This document shows, one piece after another, positions 34,623-42,952 of a DNA stretch of 64,000 nt. Under the pieces are notes generated by a model that ran no database searches, was not told the DNA's origin, and was given only the letters and a program-made list of their open reading frames with translations. Made by a program: the position numbers and the translations under genes. Source of the stretch: Frateuria_A sp049727805 (GTDB lineage: Bacteria > Pseudomonadota > Gammaproteobacteria > Xanthomonadales > Rhodanobacteraceae); contig NZ_JBCNYA010000026.1 of assembly GCF_049727805.1 (NCBI RefSeq), positions 1 through 64,000 on the forward strand, written 5' to 3'. Position 1 is the first letter of the stretch. Each line of letters opens with the position of its first letter.

Positions 34623-35767
34623 ACACGCCCCGCCAATTTTGATGCAACAAAGGAAATTCTTGAGTTCAAGGGCCCGGGGCTGTTCTTTCCACCGCCAGTA
34701 GTCAATGCAACAAATTCTGGGTCCAGTTTGATCTCTGTGAAGACCGCGCCCAAGTTCTGCATCTGCGCGAGGTCACTCGGGTCCAGCTGATCTATGACCG
34801 CCTGAAGGCCTATCGCGAATGCTTCGTAGTGGTAAACACCAAACCCAGCAATCAGCCCGCGGAGCTGTTTGTTCGCCCTTCCGAACATCTTTTCGGCCAA
34901 AGTTGCCCGAAAAATGCCAAATGTCTTCCGAAAGCTTTCTTTCTCCGAGTTCATATCGAAGGGCAGCGTTATCTCTGGGTCCGAAATTTTTTCCAGATAT
35001 TCTGTCAGGAAATCTGCCACATCATGCCGGAAGTTGTCGCGATAATTTTTTAGAGCGTAATATCTAAGAACGAGTTCTGCAGGGTAGCTGGCTTTGATTT
35101 GCTCATCCGACAAGGTCGACGTACAGACAACAAAATCTTCGTCCTTAGCCAGTTGGTTCATAAAGTCTATGTACGTGCTATTCAGCAGGCGAATAGTGCA
35201 ATTGCGCAGCTCTTGCGGAGTGAGCGCCTCACCACCGGCATTAAGCCTCTTAAACATATGGTATTTGAATCTTGGGTCACTCCCCTTTCTTATGACCTCT
35301 ACTCGAACAAAGGATCGCTTAAGTTTGATTTGGAGGGATGTACCGAGATCGTCGTATGTTTTCCCGTTTAATTCCGGAACGATATCGCATTCCTGCAACG
35401 TAAGAAATTGGCCGACACCAATCGCTGGGTCGAGGTGAGGAGCATTCAATAGTCCACGGAAGTGGAGAAAGGAAGAGATCCGCTGGAGCCCATCGATAAG
35501 AAGCTTTCTTCCGTCATCCTCCTCCACCATGTAAATTGGCGGCACCGGCATCTCCAACAGAAGGGACTCTATGAATCTTGATCGAGCGCCCTCGCTCCAT
35601 TGAAAAAGTCGTTGATAAGCCGGACTGATGTCCAATTCCTTTTCCTGGACCATGGACGCGAGCTCATTGAACGAAATATCAAGGCTCTGGGTATGAACGT
35701 TCTTCAACCTAGAGTCGACCGCACTAATGAGCTCGACGTATGTTTGACCGGTTGCCATGTCCCTCAT
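34619..35767 (-). CDS. DUF262 (GmrS/ParB-Srx-like) protein
   Basis: 382 residues. ATG at 35767 is chosen because it overlaps the methyltransferase stop as ATGA; ATG 35758 is an alternative. The N-terminal DUF262 fold shows ISPAYQRLFQWSEGARSRFI (47-66), VPPIYMVEEDDGRKLLIDG and DGLQRISSF, where DGLQR (92-96) stands for the usual DGQQR nucleotide-binding/catalytic motif. FKRLNAGGEALTPQELRN follows as in the family. It lacks a C-terminal DUF1524 HNH nuclease (the GmrD part), so any cutting activity would come from the HEPN partner. AT-rich. Confidence 0.85.
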   Translation of the reverse strand: MRDMATGQTYVELISAVDSRLKNVHTQSLDISFNELASMVQEKELDISPAYQRLFQWSEGARSRFIESLLLEMPVPPIYMVEEDDGRKLLIDGLQRISSFLHFRGLLNAPHLDPAIGVGQFLTLQECDIVPELNGKTYDDLGTSLQIKLKRSFVRVEVIRKGSDPRFKYHMFKRLNAGGEALTPQELRNCTIRLLNSTYIDFMNQLAKDEDFVVCTSTLSDEQIKASYPAELVLRYYALKNYRDNFRHDVADFLTEYLEKISDPEITLPFDMNSEKESFRKTFGIFRATLAEKMFGRANKQLRGLIAGFGVYHYEAFAIGLQAVIDQLDPSDLAQMQNLGAVFTEIKLDPEFVALTTGGGKNSPGPLNSRISFVASKLAGRV

Positions 35768-37089
35768 CCTCTGAAGCAAAGAACGCTTTCAACGTTTACA
35801 CGATCTCCCAGATGGGCCCTTGCACGGGAGTTCACGCTCGCCATCGACATTTTTATTTTGAAGTCGTGCCTTTCAAAGCATTCAAACTTTCCATTCATCA
35901 TCTCAACAATAATTTGCTGAAGATCGTTGTGTATGTTCTTGTAATAAGAATCCTGCACTACTATGAAGCACATTCCCCCTGGGCGCGTAACGCGCCGTAG
36001 CTCAGACAACGCTTTGTAAAGCGCGTCAAAGTAGGCCAAGTGGTTCTTCGTGTAGTAGGTGGCGGACGCTTTCGAACCATGCGTACGGACGTCCTTCAAA
36101 AACTTCAGACAGGTGGGGCCCCAAAGCTCGTTAGTTTCCGGCGCAGTCTTGGGCACGGTCGAAGTCCCCATTAAAGCGCGTCTAAGTTGGTCGAAGGATT
36201 CCGGGCTTGCTGCCAGCACTGCAAGCTCGATCGACGTGGCAACTGCGTAATCAATTCGCGTGCAGTAAGGCGGAGACGTCAAAGTGCAGTCAACCGTATG
36301 GTCGCCCAATGGGATCCGGGTCGCGTCGCCCCGTTGCACCACCGGAGAACTACCGCCATAGGAACCAGGCTCAGCGGCTGCTACAAGTTCGGAGAGCTTC
36401 TCTACCTCGTGCAAAAAGGCCGCACGTATATCCGCTGCGTTCTTTTGAATCCGATGCGCCTTATCTTTCGGCTCACGTACCCACGTCGGATTTGACGGGA
36501 TGAAGTCCCTCAGCACACTTCTTGCAGCTCGGAACAATGCCACATAAAAAAAAGCGGCAAGTGGCGTTGCTTGATCGACTAGCTTGCCAACGTCGGAATC
36601 CAAGCCTGCCTTGTGATCGATCAAGCCATAGCGCACGCCGCTCTCGATAGAGCGCAGCACCGCTGCGCCAGCTGGCTTCAGCCACGTGAGTAACGGGTCG
36701 GTAGCGGAAAGAGCTCGCAACTCCGTACCAGCCAACGTCCTAGCCAGCGGACGAACACTCGGCAAAATCTCTGGCGGGAGGAGCGCAGCTCTTGCGACGA
36801 GCACCATTGCCGGATTTAGGTCATAACCATAGCAGCGATACTTTCCTCTCGCTGCCAAAACAGTAGTGCCAGCACCGTTCCATGGATCTAGAACAACGCT
36901 ACCTGTCTTCAGGCCTACCGATTGCAGCAATTCCTCTGCAAAACCCAACGAATATCCGGCGTAGTAAGGAAAGATCTTCTGGTCGAGCTTTTCCAGCTTG
37001 TCCGTCGAGCGCTTCGGATTGAGAACTTTTAAAGCCTCCAACGCATAGAGGCAGCGGACATCAGGCTCAGCCACACTTGCTATACCCAC
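35764..37089 (-). CDS. DNA (cytosine-N4 or adenine-N6) methyltransferase
   Basis: 441 residues from GTG at 37089 (GTG 37074 is possible). Motif X-like FPYYAGYSLGFAEELL (40-55), motif I DPWNGAGTT (68-76), GYDLNPAM (motif II) and motif IV TSPPYCTRIDY (271-281) are present. TSPPY is more usual for N4-cytosine than N6-adenine enzymes. About 190 residues lie between motifs I and IV, where a target-recognition region would fit. The start overlaps the last 23 bp of nrdJb, and the stop overlaps the DUF262 start by 4 bp. No cognate type II restriction enzyme gene is adjacent. AT-rich. Confidence 0.88.
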   Translation of the reverse strand: MGIASVAEPDVRCLYALEALKVLNPKRSTDKLEKLDQKIFPYYAGYSLGFAEELLQSVGLKTGSVVLDPWNGAGTTVLAARGKYRCYGYDLNPAMVLVARAALLPPEILPSVRPLARTLAGTELRALSATDPLLTWLKPAGAAVLRSIESGVRYGLIDHKAGLDSDVGKLVDQATPLAAFFYVALFRAARSVLRDFIPSNPTWVREPKDKAHRIQKNAADIRAAFLHEVEKLSELVAAAEPGSYGGSSPVVQRGDATRIPLGDHTVDCTLTSPPYCTRIDYAVATSIELAVLAASPESFDQLRRALMGTSTVPKTAPETNELWGPTCLKFLKDVRTHGSKASATYYTKNHLAYFDALYKALSELRRVTRPGGMCFIVVQDSYYKNIHNDLQQIIVEMMNGKFECFERHDFKIKMSMASVNSRARAHLGDRVNVESVLCFRG

Positions 37090-37801
37090 AATTCAAACAA
37101 GTCTGACACCCGTCCATCAGCACCAGCGCCTGCGTATTGCACTTCGCGCACAAGGTCGCCCCCGGCGGAAACCCACTGGCATTGCTCTCGGCATTGGACG
37201 CCACCTCAGCCGCCTTCTTCCCCGCCGCAGCCGCCTCATACGCCGCCCGCTTCTCGGCCACCAGCTTCTTCTGCGCCTCGTCCATCTCCGGATCATGGAT
37301 GAGCCCGATGTTCTTCATGTGCTGCTCGATCACGGCGCCGATCTCGGCCACGATGCTGGGCATGTAGACGCCGCCGGCTTTGAAGTAGCCGCCCCTCGGG
37401 TCGAACACCGCCTTCAGCTCCTCGACGATGAACGTCACGTCGCCGCCCTTGCGGAACACGGCCGAGAGGATGCGGGTGAGCGCCACGATCCACTGGAAGT
37501 GGTCCATGTTCTTCGAGTTGATGAAGATCTCGAAGGGGCGGCGCTGTTCGTGCGGGGTGCCCTGGTTGAGCACGATGTCGTTGATGGTGACGTACAGCGC
37601 GTGCTCGAACAGCGGCGACTTGATCTTGAAGGTGGAGCCGATCAGTGCCTCGGGGCGCTCGACGCTCTCGTGCATCTGGATGATTTCGGCCTGGCGCGGC
37701 TCGGCGGCCTTCTTCTCAGGCTGGGCGGCGGCCGGGGCGGCCTTGTCCTCGGGCTTGACGACCTGGTAGCCCTTGATCTTCTTTTCGATCTTGATCGTCA
37801 T
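37067..37801 (-). CDS. nrdJ: Class II ribonucleotide reductase small component, NrdJb-like
   Basis: 244 residues. After a Pro/Ala/Lys-rich N-terminus (20-40) comes a TSCPD-type domain (GSTFKIKSPLFEHALYVTIN ... RPFEIFINSKN). The C-terminal zinc ribbon is CAKCNTQALVLMDGCQTCLNC with end GYSKCG; these cysteines relay electrons to the active site. It corresponds to the C-terminal part of class II RNR that is split off as NrdJb in Pseudomonas. It lies 237 bp after the H1-like gene and about 0.9 kb after the catalytic subunit. Its 3' end overlaps the methyltransferase gene by 23 bp. Confidence 0.85.
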   Translation of the reverse strand: MTIKIEKKIKGYQVVKPEDKAAPAAAQPEKKAAEPRQAEIIQMHESVERPEALIGSTFKIKSPLFEHALYVTINDIVLNQGTPHEQRRPFEIFINSKNMDHFQWIVALTRILSAVFRKGGDVTFIVEELKAVFDPRGGYFKAGGVYMPSIVAEIGAVIEQHMKNIGLIHDPEMDEAQKKLVAEKRAAYEAAAAGKKAAEVASNAESNASGFPPGATLCAKCNTQALVLMDGCQTCLNCGYSKCG

Positions 37802-37855
37802 GGGTGTGCGTTCTCTTTGCGCTGGGGCGTCGCCTGGGCGACAGCCGGGTGGTGG

Positions 37856-37916
37856 GCGATAGGCGTATCGCGAAAGGAGAAATCCATCTGGTGCGGCGAA
37901 GCGGGAGATGGATTTC
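37856..37916 (-). other. Two hairpins in the nrdJb leader
   Basis: GCGATA/TATCGC (37856-37871, 4-nt loop) and a perfect 11-bp stem GAAATCCATCT/AGATGGATTTC (37879-37916, 16-nt loop), 55-115 bp upstream of the nrdJb ATG. They could be an mRNA leader structure or an attenuator; no known riboswitch is recognised. Confidence 0.45.
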
Positions 37917-38000
37917 CGCTTTGGCGGTGCGGCGGCGCGGGCTCGGAGCGGGCGTTAGATCCCAGGAGGCGGTGCGCGGCGGGCGGTGGTTCGAAGTGGT

Positions 38001-38027
38001 TCCGGCCCGGGCAGCGCCCGGGCCGGA
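38001..38027. terminator. Strong hairpin after the H1-like gene
   Basis: TCCGGCCCGGGC, loop AGC, GCCCGGGCCGGA; 12-bp perfect stem, starting 12 bp after the H1-like stop (38039, minus strand). No U-tract follows, so termination may be partial or the stem may protect the mRNA end. Confidence 0.5.
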
Positions 38028-38038
38028 GCCGGTGCTGC

Positions 38039-38629
38039 TTACTTGCGGCGGGCAGCCTTTTTCGGCGCCGCCTTCTTGCTGGCAGTGGACCGCTTGACCG
38101 TCGACTTGGCGACGGCCTTCTTGCTGGCGGACTTCTTCCCTGCCGCCTTCTTGGGAGCGGCCTTCTTCACGGCCGTCTTCTTGCTGCTGACCTTGCGGGT
38201 GGCCTTCTTGGCCGAAGACTTCTTGGCGGCGGCCTTCTTCGGCGCGGCCTTCCTGGCGGATGCCTTCTTCGGTGCCGCCTTCTTGGCCGATGCCTTCTTC
38301 ACGGCCTTCTTGGCGGCGGCCTTCTTCGGAGCGGCCTTCTTGGCGGTCGCCTTCTTCGGCGCAGCCTTCTTGGCAGCGGCCTTCTTCGGAGCCGCCTTCT
38401 TGGCCGCCGCCTTCTTCGGCGCAGCCTTCTTGGCGACGGCCTTCTTCGGAGCGGCCTTCTTGGCCGCCGCCTTCTTCGGGGCTGCCTTCTTGGCGGCCTT
38501 CTTCGGAGCCGCCTTCTTGGCCGGTGCCGGGGTCTGCGGAGCGGGCGCGCCCATCGGCGCAGCGGCCGGTGCGTCACCCGTGGACGGCATGGAACTGTTC
38601 AACGCCTGGTTTTCGGTATCGATGGACAT
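38039..38629 (-). CDS. Histone H1-like Lys/Ala/Pro-rich DNA-binding protein
   Basis: 196 residues. After a 35-residue acidic/Pro-Ala head, the rest is a tandem array of KKAAPKKA-type units (AAKKAAPKKAAAKKAAPKK pattern), as in AlgP/AlgR3 and H1-tail-like nucleoid proteins. It should bind DNA non-specifically through lysines. The DNA encodes these units as near-exact 24-33-bp repeats (roughly 38085-38520), so length may differ between strains. It sits between the two RNR subunit genes on the same strand. Confidence 0.85.
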   Translation of the reverse strand: MSIDTENQALNSSMPSTGDAPAAAPMGAPAPQTPAPAKKAAPKKAAKKAAPKKAAAKKAAPKKAVAKKAAPKKAAAKKAAPKKAAAKKAAPKKATAKKAAPKKAAAKKAVKKASAKKAAPKKASARKAAPKKAAAKKSSAKKATRKVSSKKTAVKKAAPKKAAGKKSASKKAVAKSTVKRSTASKKAAPKKAARRK

Positions 38630-38676
38630 GGTGGTCTTCCCCTCCGACTCTGGTTTTGTGTGGGACCCGCTGTTGG

Positions 38677-40827
38677 CTAGAACTTGCCGTAATAGCCTTC
38701 CTTCAAGGCATCGAACAGGTTGGCGGCGGTGTGCATTTCGCCGTCGTATTCCACCTGCTCGTTGCCCTTCAGTTCGATAACGCTACCGTCTTCCAATTCG
38801 AAGCGGTAGAGGGTGCTTTCCAGGTCGGCTTCCTTCACCAGCACGCCCTGGAAGGCGGCGGGGTTGAAGCGGAAGGTGGTGCATCCCTTCAGGCCCTGCT
38901 TGTAGGCGTAGAAGTAGATGTCCTTGAAGTCTTCGTAAGGGTAGTCGGTGGGCACGTTCGCCGTCTTGGAAATGGACGAGTCGATCCACTTCTGCGAGGC
39001 GGCCTGGATGTCCACGTGCTCCTTCGGGCTGATGTCGTCGGCAGCCACGAAGTACTCCGGCAGCTTGGCGGCCGGGTCGTCGGAGAACGGCAACGCGTTG
39101 GCGTTGATGAGGGCGCGGTAGGCGAGCAGCTCGTAGCTGTAGACCTCGACCTTTTCCTTGGACTTCTTGCCCTCGCGGATCACGTTGCGCGAGTAGTGGT
39201 GGGCGAAGCTGGGCTCGATGCCGTTGGAGGCATTGTTGGCCAGCGACAGCGAGATGGTGCCGGTGGGCGCGATCGAGCTGTGGTGGGTGAAGCGCGCGCC
39301 GGTCTCGGCGAGCTGCTCGACCAGGTTGGGAGCAACGGTGGCGACGCGCTGCATGTAGCGGCTGTACTTGGCGTGCAGCACGCTGCCACGGATGGTGTCG
39401 CCGATCTTCCAGCCGTCCTTCGCCATCTCCGGGCGCTTGCGCAGCATATCGCCGGTGACGGTGTAGTCGCGGGCGAGCACCGGCGCCGGGCCCTTTTCTT
39501 TGGCGAGGTCCAGCGCCACTTCCCAGCCGGCCACGGCCATCTCGCGCGAGACGTCCTCGGTGAAGCCGACCGCGGCTTCGGAGCCGTAGCGCATCTTGAG
39601 CATGGTCAGCGTGGAGCCCAAGCCAAGGAACCCCATCCCATGACGCCGCTTGCCCATGATCTCGTCACGCTGCTGCTGCAGCGGCAGGCCGTTGATCTCG
39701 ACCACGTTGTCGAGCATGCGGGTGAACACCTTGACCACTTCGCGGTATTCGTCCCAGTCGAAGCGGGCCTTCGGACCGAACGGGTCGCGCACGAAGGTGG
39801 TCAGGTTGATCGAGCCGAGCAGGCAGGAGCCGTACGGCGGCAGCGGCTGCTCGCCGCAGGGGTTGGTGGCGCGGATGTGCTCGCACCACCAGTTGTTGTT
39901 CATCTCGTTGACCTTGTCGATCAGGATGAACCCGGGCTCGGCGTAGTCGTACGTCGAGACCATGATCATGTCCCACAGGTGCCGCGCGCGGATGTGGCCG
40001 TAGATCTTGCAGGCGACCAAGCCGTCCTCGCGGTCGACGTAGTTCTCGTGGGTGGGCCACTCGCGCCAGACGACCTTGCTCGGGTCGGTGAGGTCGAGCT
40101 CGTCCTGCTCCTTGACGTGCACCGGGAACACCAGCGGCCAGTCCTGGTCGTGCTCGACCGCCTGCATGAAGCCGTCGGTGATCAGCAGGCTGAGGTTGAA
40201 CTGGCGCAGCCGGCCGTCCTCGCGCTTGGCGCGGATGAATTCCTTGGCGTCGGGATGGGAGATGTCGAACGTGCCCATCTGCGCGCCGCGGCGACCGCCC
40301 GCGGAGGACACGGTGAAACACATCTTGTCGTAGATGTCCATGAAGGACAGCGGGCCGGAGGTGTAGGCGCCGGCGCCGGACACGTACGCGCCGCGCGGGC
40401 GCAGCGTGGAGAACTCGTAGCCGATGCCGCAGCCGGCCTTGAGCGTGAGGCCCGCCTCGTGGACCTTCTCCAGGATGTCGTCCATCGAATCGCGGATGGT
40501 GCCGGACACGGTGCAGTTGATCGTGGAGGTGGCCGGCTTGTGTTCCAGCGCGCCGGCGTTGGAGGTGATGCGGCCGGCCGGGATCGCGCCGCGGCGCAGC
40601 GCCCACAGGAAACGCTCGTACCAGTGCGTGCGCGCCTCGTCGGTGGCTTCCACGTCGGAGAGCGCGCGCGCGACGCGCTGCCAGGTCTCGTCGATGGTCC
40701 CGTCGACCGGCTCGCCCGACTTGGTGCGCAGGCGGTACTTCTTGTCCCAGATGTCGTAGGAAGCCGGTTGCAGCGGGATGGCTGCGGCATCACGGTTGGC
40801 GGCGAGTGGTGCGCGCATGGTGCTCAT
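38677..40827 (-). CDS. nrdJ: Adenosylcobalamin-dependent (class II) ribonucleotide reductase, catalytic subunit
   Basis: 716 residues from ATG at 40827. It converts ribonucleotides to deoxyribonucleotides with a cobalamin-derived thiyl radical. Visible are Cys105 (TSTINCTVSG, first redox Cys), the finger-loop NPCGE at 322-326 with radical Cys324 and Glu326, GSCLLGSINL, and the PTGTISLSLANN phosphate-binding loop. The C-terminal electron-relay domain is absent here and encoded separately as NrdJb (37067-37801). Oxygen-independent, so useful under low oxygen. A putative NrdR operator lies upstream. Confidence 0.93.
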   Translation of the reverse strand: MSTMRAPLAANRDAAAIPLQPASYDIWDKKYRLRTKSGEPVDGTIDETWQRVARALSDVEATDEARTHWYERFLWALRRGAIPAGRITSNAGALEHKPATSTINCTVSGTIRDSMDDILEKVHEAGLTLKAGCGIGYEFSTLRPRGAYVSGAGAYTSGPLSFMDIYDKMCFTVSSAGGRRGAQMGTFDISHPDAKEFIRAKREDGRLRQFNLSLLITDGFMQAVEHDQDWPLVFPVHVKEQDELDLTDPSKVVWREWPTHENYVDREDGLVACKIYGHIRARHLWDMIMVSTYDYAEPGFILIDKVNEMNNNWWCEHIRATNPCGEQPLPPYGSCLLGSINLTTFVRDPFGPKARFDWDEYREVVKVFTRMLDNVVEINGLPLQQQRDEIMGKRRHGMGFLGLGSTLTMLKMRYGSEAAVGFTEDVSREMAVAGWEVALDLAKEKGPAPVLARDYTVTGDMLRKRPEMAKDGWKIGDTIRGSVLHAKYSRYMQRVATVAPNLVEQLAETGARFTHHSSIAPTGTISLSLANNASNGIEPSFAHHYSRNVIREGKKSKEKVEVYSYELLAYRALINANALPFSDDPAAKLPEYFVAADDISPKEHVDIQAASQKWIDSSISKTANVPTDYPYEDFKDIYFYAYKQGLKGCTTFRFNPAAFQGVLVKEADLESTLYRFELEDGSVIELKGNEQVEYDGEMHTAANLFDALKEGYYGKF

Positions 40828-40981
40828 CGGATTGTTTGACCTCCGGCCTTGCGACCCGTCTTTAGAGTTGTTCTGTCCACGCCCTGCATCAGCCACGGCG
40901 TCCCTTGCGGACGGCACGGCGGCATGCGCGTTGCTGATCTTCCCGGCCTTGCGGCGCCCTCCCCCGAGGTTTGCCGCATCG

Positions 40982-41029
40982 ACACAGCACTTGGGAGAGC
41001 GACCGAGCGACTCACACAAGATGTTGTGG
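40982..41029. promoter_or_regulatory. Putative NrdR box pair upstream of nrdJ
   Basis: ACACAAGATGTTGTGG (41014-41029) matches 13 of 16 positions of the NrdR box ACACWATATATWGTGT. A weaker partner ACACAGCACTTGGGAG (40982-40997, about 8 of 16) starts 32 bp away, the usual tandem spacing. They lie in the 376-bp divergent gap between nrdJ and the DegP/Q gene. No cobalamin riboswitch signature was recognised in this gap. Confidence 0.45.
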
Positions 41030-41203
41030 TGCGACCGGGCATGAACGGTATCGCTGCCTTGCGTAGGCGTCAACTGAAAAATCGGTCGTCCACCGCCAGC
41101 GCGGTTTGGCGCCGACGACGCGGGCGCCCGTCGTCACCAGGGAACCCGGCCGGCCGGTTTACAGTCGCAGACCCGGTGCGTTTTTTTGTCGAAGGAGATC
41201 CGC

Positions 41204-42580
41204 ATGACCGCCCGCCACTTTTCCCTTGCCCATGCGTTCGCGCTGTGCGGCGCGCTGCTGCTGGGCTGGCCCGTCGCCAGCCGGGCCGCGCTGCCGGCGA
41301 GCGTGGCCGGCGAGCCGCTGCCGTCGCTGGCGCCGATGCTTCAGAAGGTGACACCGGCGGTGGTGAACATCTCGACCAAGACGCGCGTGGCGGTGCGCGA
41401 TCCGTATTTCGACGACCCGATCTTCCGCCAGTTCTTCGGCCTGCCCTCCTCGCCGCGCGAGCGGGTCGAGCAGAGCCTTGGCTCGGGCGTGATCGTGGAT
41501 GCGGCCAAGGGCTACATCCTCACCAACAACCACGTGGTCGGCGGCGCGGACGACATCACCGTGACGCTGCAGGACGGGCGCACGTTCAAGGGCAAGCTGA
41601 TCGGCACTGACCCGGACACCGACGTGGCGGTGGTGCAGATCCCGGCGGAGCACTTGAAGGCGTTGCCGGTCACCGATTCGTCGAAGCTGCGCGTGGGCGA
41701 TTTCGTGGTGGCGGTGGGCGATCCGTTCGGGCTGGGCCAGACGGTGACCTCGGGCATCGTCTCGGCGCTGGGGCGCTCGGGACTGGGCGGCTCGGGCTAC
41801 CAGAACTTCATCCAGACCGACGCCTCGATCAACCCGGGCAACTCCGGCGGCGCGCTGGTCAACTTGAACGGCGAGCTGGTCGGCATCAACACGATGATCC
41901 TCTCGCCCTCGGGCGGCAACGTGGGCATCGGCTTCGCCATCCCGAGCAACCTCACCGCGCAGGTGATGGGCCAGCTCATCGCGCACGGCAAGGTGGTGCG
42001 CGGCAGCCTGGGCGTGCAGACGCAGGACATCACCCCGCGTATTGCGAAGCTGCTCGGCCTGTCGGCCAGCGACGGCGTGGTGGTGACGCGCGTCGCGCCC
42101 GGTTCGGCGGCGGCCAACGCGGGCCTGGCGCCCGGCGACGTGCTGCAGTCGATCGACGGCAAGCCGCTGCACGACAGCGACGAACTGCGCAACGCCGAGG
42201 GCCTGCTGCCGCTGGGCAGCCAGGTCACGCTGAAGGTGTCGCGCAACGGCACCGCGCACCAGGTGAATGCGACGCTGACGCCGGAGAAGCTCGCCACGCT
42301 CGACGGCGGCACGCTCGATCCGCGCCTGGCCGGCGTGCGCTTCAGCGAGCTGTCGTTGGCCCAGCGCAGCCAGGGCGCCGCCGGCGTGGCGGTCACCACG
42401 GTCCAGCGCGGCAGCCGGGCCGACCGGCTGGGCCTGAGCGAGGGCGACACCGTGATCGGCGTGAACAACCGCCGCGTGACCAGCCTGCGCGACCTGCGCG
42501 GCTTGGTCGCGATGCAGCCGCAGCAGCTCGTGCTGGTGGTGCAGAACGATGAGGGCGTGCAGTACGTGCCGATGGATTGA
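41204..42580 (+). CDS. degQ: DegP/DegQ-type periplasmic serine protease
   Basis: 458 residues; ATG at 41204 follows GAAGGAG. A signal peptide ends SRA. Trypsin-like triad: His in TNNHVVGG, Asp in DPDTDVAVV and Ser in NPGNSGGAL. Two PDZ domains follow (from about residue 265, VVRGSLGVQTQDI, and from about 370). The Q-linker of DegP is short here, favouring DegQ/MucD. It degrades or refolds misfolded periplasmic proteins. No rpoE/mucA/mucB genes adjoin it in this window. Symbol is by similarity; degP, degQ and mucD cannot be separated with certainty. Confidence 0.9.
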   Translation: MTARHFSLAHAFALCGALLLGWPVASRAALPASVAGEPLPSLAPMLQKVTPAVVNISTKTRVAVRDPYFDDPIFRQFFGLPSSPRERVEQSLGSGVIVDAAKGYILTNNHVVGGADDITVTLQDGRTFKGKLIGTDPDTDVAVVQIPAEHLKALPVTDSSKLRVGDFVVAVGDPFGLGQTVTSGIVSALGRSGLGGSGYQNFIQTDASINPGNSGGALVNLNGELVGINTMILSPSGGNVGIGFAIPSNLTAQVMGQLIAHGKVVRGSLGVQTQDITPRIAKLLGLSASDGVVVTRVAPGSAAANAGLAPGDVLQSIDGKPLHDSDELRNAEGLLPLGSQVTLKVSRNGTAHQVNATLTPEKLATLDGGTLDPRLAGVRFSELSLAQRSQGAAGVAVTTVQRGSRADRLGLSEGDTVIGVNNRRVTSLRDLRGLVAMQPQQLVLVVQNDEGVQYVPMD

Positions 42581-42619
42581 GGTAATGGACTGCGCGGATG
42601 TGAGGCTCGCCGAATGCTG

Positions 42620-42779
42620 CTCCCTCTCCCCTGCGGGGAGAGGGTTGGGGTGAGGGGGCGCTCTTGCGCCGGAGCCTGTTCGTGCGCCGGACCAGGGCTT
42701 TTTCGATCCGACCCTGCAGCGACATCCCCGCGAGCCCCGGCCCCTCACCCCAGCCCTCTCCCCGCAGGGGAGAGGGAGC
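42620..42779. repeat. Inverted pair of CCCTCTCCCC elements (REPIN-like)
   Basis: CTCCCTCTCCCCTGCGGGGA followed by GAGGGTTGGGGTGAGGGG (42620-42658) and its inverted copy, CCCCTCACCCCAGCCCTCTC onward (42741-42779). The two arms flank about 80 bp. Each arm is itself a hairpin. Together they match the bipartite REPIN layout. Related single copies are at 44990, 58909 and 58995. Confidence 0.75.
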
Positions 42780-42952
42780 AGAAGCGCGGCAACTTCATCC
42801 GCGCCCTACTCCGCCTTTCCTTAACGCCAACCTGTGACCGCGCTTGATGTTTGGCGATGGGACCGATGAAATACCGGACTCCCATCACTGCGCGCATGCC
42901 GCCTGCACGGCACGCTCACGCCATTCATCGTAGCCGTAGGTCGTCCGAAGTC

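Noticed and set aside
38085..38520. CRISPR-like regular repeats
   Set aside because: The 24-33-bp periodicity is coding: it specifies KKAAPKKA units in one frame, with no unique spacers.
38260..40839. An 859-codon plus-strand frame
   Set aside because: Antisense to the H1-like and nrdJ genes, without domains; the nrdJ motifs are unmistakable.
40828..41203. Cobalamin riboswitch before the B12-dependent reductase gene
   Set aside because: I looked on the minus strand for the B12 box and its conserved stems and saw no convincing match; a covariance-model search would decide.
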